DNA of 5,938 bases from an uncultured Cytophagaceae bacterium (GTDB lineage Bacteria > Bacteroidota > Bacteroidia > Cytophagales > Spirosomataceae), in the NCBI GenBank assembly GCA_903960725.1, contig CAJCBY010000469.1, positions 1-5,938 of the forward strand, read 5' to 3'. A program made the translations under genes and the position numbers. The notes below the pieces were generated by a model that made no database searches, was not told where the DNA came from, and saw only the letters and a list, made by a program, of their open reading frames with translations. Positions 5,000 to 5,938 of the stretch are shown piece by piece (positions within the stretch are counted from its first letter, which is position 1; the number at the start of each line of letters is the position of its first letter).

Positions 5000-5938
5000 A
5001 TGCTCAAGTCCATTTTAAAATACCTAATTTCTAGTTTATTGGCTGCAGGCTTATTGTATTGGGCTTTTTCCAAAAGCGAATTGCATTGGAATGACCTATT
5101 AATCACCTTTCAACAAGCCGACTACAATTGGGTTGTCGTATCCATTGTCATCTCCCTTTTATCCCATCTTCTTCGCGCCTTACGTTGGGAACAGTTATTA
5201 GCCGCCATGAACTATCAGCCAGGGACTGTACGTACTTTTTCAGCCGTCCTGATCGGCTATTTTGCTAATTTTCTCGTACCCCGTTTGGGTGAAGTTTCAC
5301 GCTGCGGATCATTACAAAAAACAGCTGGCATTCCATTCGAAGAATCTTTTGGCACCGTAATCACTGAAAGAATTGTGGATTTATTGAGCCTTATTGTGCT
5401 GGTAGGCATCACCTTTCTATTTGAGTGGGAACCCTTGCAAAAAAGCCTATTCCCTACTCTCCATTTGCCCTCAGGTACTTTAATTATCACCGCGTCCATT
5501 CTTGGATTAATCGCTTTAGGCATTTTGTGGAAGTTTAAGGATTTTCTCCAAAAAGTGGGCGCAGATTCAAAACTGGGCAAAATGATTCTAGGCTGGGTCG
5601 CCGGCATCGGCAGTATTCGCCACTTAGAATCACCCGGCAAATTCATTGGATATAGCGCCGGAATTTGGTTCTGTTATTACTTAAGTACTTACACGCTTTT
5701 TCTCGCCTTTCCCATCAGTGAAAACCTAGGTATGAGCGCTGCATTAACGGTCTTAGTAATGGGGACGTTCGGCATGGCCACTCCCACCCAAGGCGGAATA
5801 GGCGCCTACCACAGTTTAGTAGCCTCTGCCTTCGTATTCTATTCGCTCACCTACAAAGACGGATTTATGTTAGCTACCTTTTTTCACGGAACTCAAATGA
5901 TAACCCTTTTGTTATTGGGTGGATTTAGTTTTATTTTA
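5000..5938 (+). CDS. Lysylphosphatidylglycerol synthase transmembrane (UPF0104, flippase-like) family protein, 3' end outside window
   Basis: The frame is open from the ATG at 5000 to the window edge (313 codons, no stop), so the C-terminus is cut off, probably by only some tens of residues given the usual family length. It is a multi-pass inner membrane protein, with hydrophobic segments near residues 5-23, 44-60, 80-97, 127-142, 161-177, 218-237, 244-262, 272-284 and 295-313. Family motifs are visible: HLLRALRW (56-63), GYFANFLVPRLGEVSR (86-101), TERIVDLL (122-129) and PTQGGIGAYH (262-271). The family shares the membrane part of MprF, which flips aminoacylated lipids. The aminoacyl-transfer domain of MprF is not present in the part seen here, so lipid translocation is a reasonable guess but the substrate is unknown. 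It is divergent from the GT5-like gene, across a 122-bp spacer. The start gives a short basic N-terminus (MLKSILK) before the first membrane segment. Confidence 0.86.
   Translation, partial: MLKSILKYLISSLLAAGLLYWAFSKSELHWNDLLITFQQADYNWVVVSIVISLLSHLLRALRWEQLLAAMNYQPGTVRTFSAVLIGYFANFLVPRLGEVSRCGSLQKTAGIPFEESFGTVITERIVDLLSLIVLVGITFLFEWEPLQKSLFPTLHLPSGTLIITASILGLIALGILWKFKDFLQKVGADSKLGKMILGWVAGIGSIRHLESPGKFIGYSAGIWFCYYLSTYTLFLAFPISENLGMSAALTVLVMGTFGMATPTQGGIGAYHSLVASAFVFYSLTYKDGFMLATFFHGTQMITLLLLGGFSFIL

Noticed and set aside
5257..5646. Minus-strand 129-residue open frame
   Set aside because: It is opposite the UPF0104 membrane protein, whose conserved motifs (PRLGEVSR, TERIVD) show that the plus strand is coding.

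Overview
The window looks like chromosomal core sequence from a member of the Bacteroidota, most likely the Cytophagales. The evidence is a DUF4270 lipoprotein, a short GT5-only 'glycogen synthase', a GldA-type ABC ATPase, TAnnTTTG-type promoter boxes and the absence of Shine-Dalgarno sequences. The moderate GC content would fit a freshwater genus such as Aquirufa or a relative, but that is only a guess. I see no tRNA, rRNA, CRISPR array, insertion sequence or phage gene.

Layout. A complete ribBA (riboflavin synthesis) is on the minus strand at 4-1215. It is divergent from an ABC transporter ATPase on the plus strand at 1285-1974, and the 69-bp gap carries a TAnnTTTG promoter box for each direction. 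The ABC gene overlaps by 20 bp, tail to tail, the last gene of a three-gene minus-strand cluster. In transcription order the cluster is a GT5-like glycogen/starch synthase homologue (4877-4068), a DUF4270 lipoprotein (4117-2747, overlapping the first by 50 bp) and an omega-amidase-type nitrilase homologue (2734-1955, after a 12-bp gap). A 122-bp divergent intergenic region (4878-4999) separates this cluster from a plus-strand membrane protein of the lysylphosphatidylglycerol synthase transmembrane (UPF0104, flippase-like) family. That gene runs off the right edge of the window and is still open at 5938.

Working together. The minus-strand trio is packed tightly enough to be one operon, but its products (a possible sugar-nucleotide-binding pseudoenzyme, a surface lipoprotein and a cytosolic amidase) do not form a recognisable pathway. 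RibBA supplies both entry steps of riboflavin synthesis. The ABC ATPase has no permease gene beside it here.

The most interesting points are the degenerate, half-length glycogen synthase, the start of the lipoprotein gene inside it, the short ABC ATPase that may be made from a near-leaderless mRNA, and the repeat-rich divergent regulatory region. I found no convincing new multi-gene system; this is mostly ordinary core genome.
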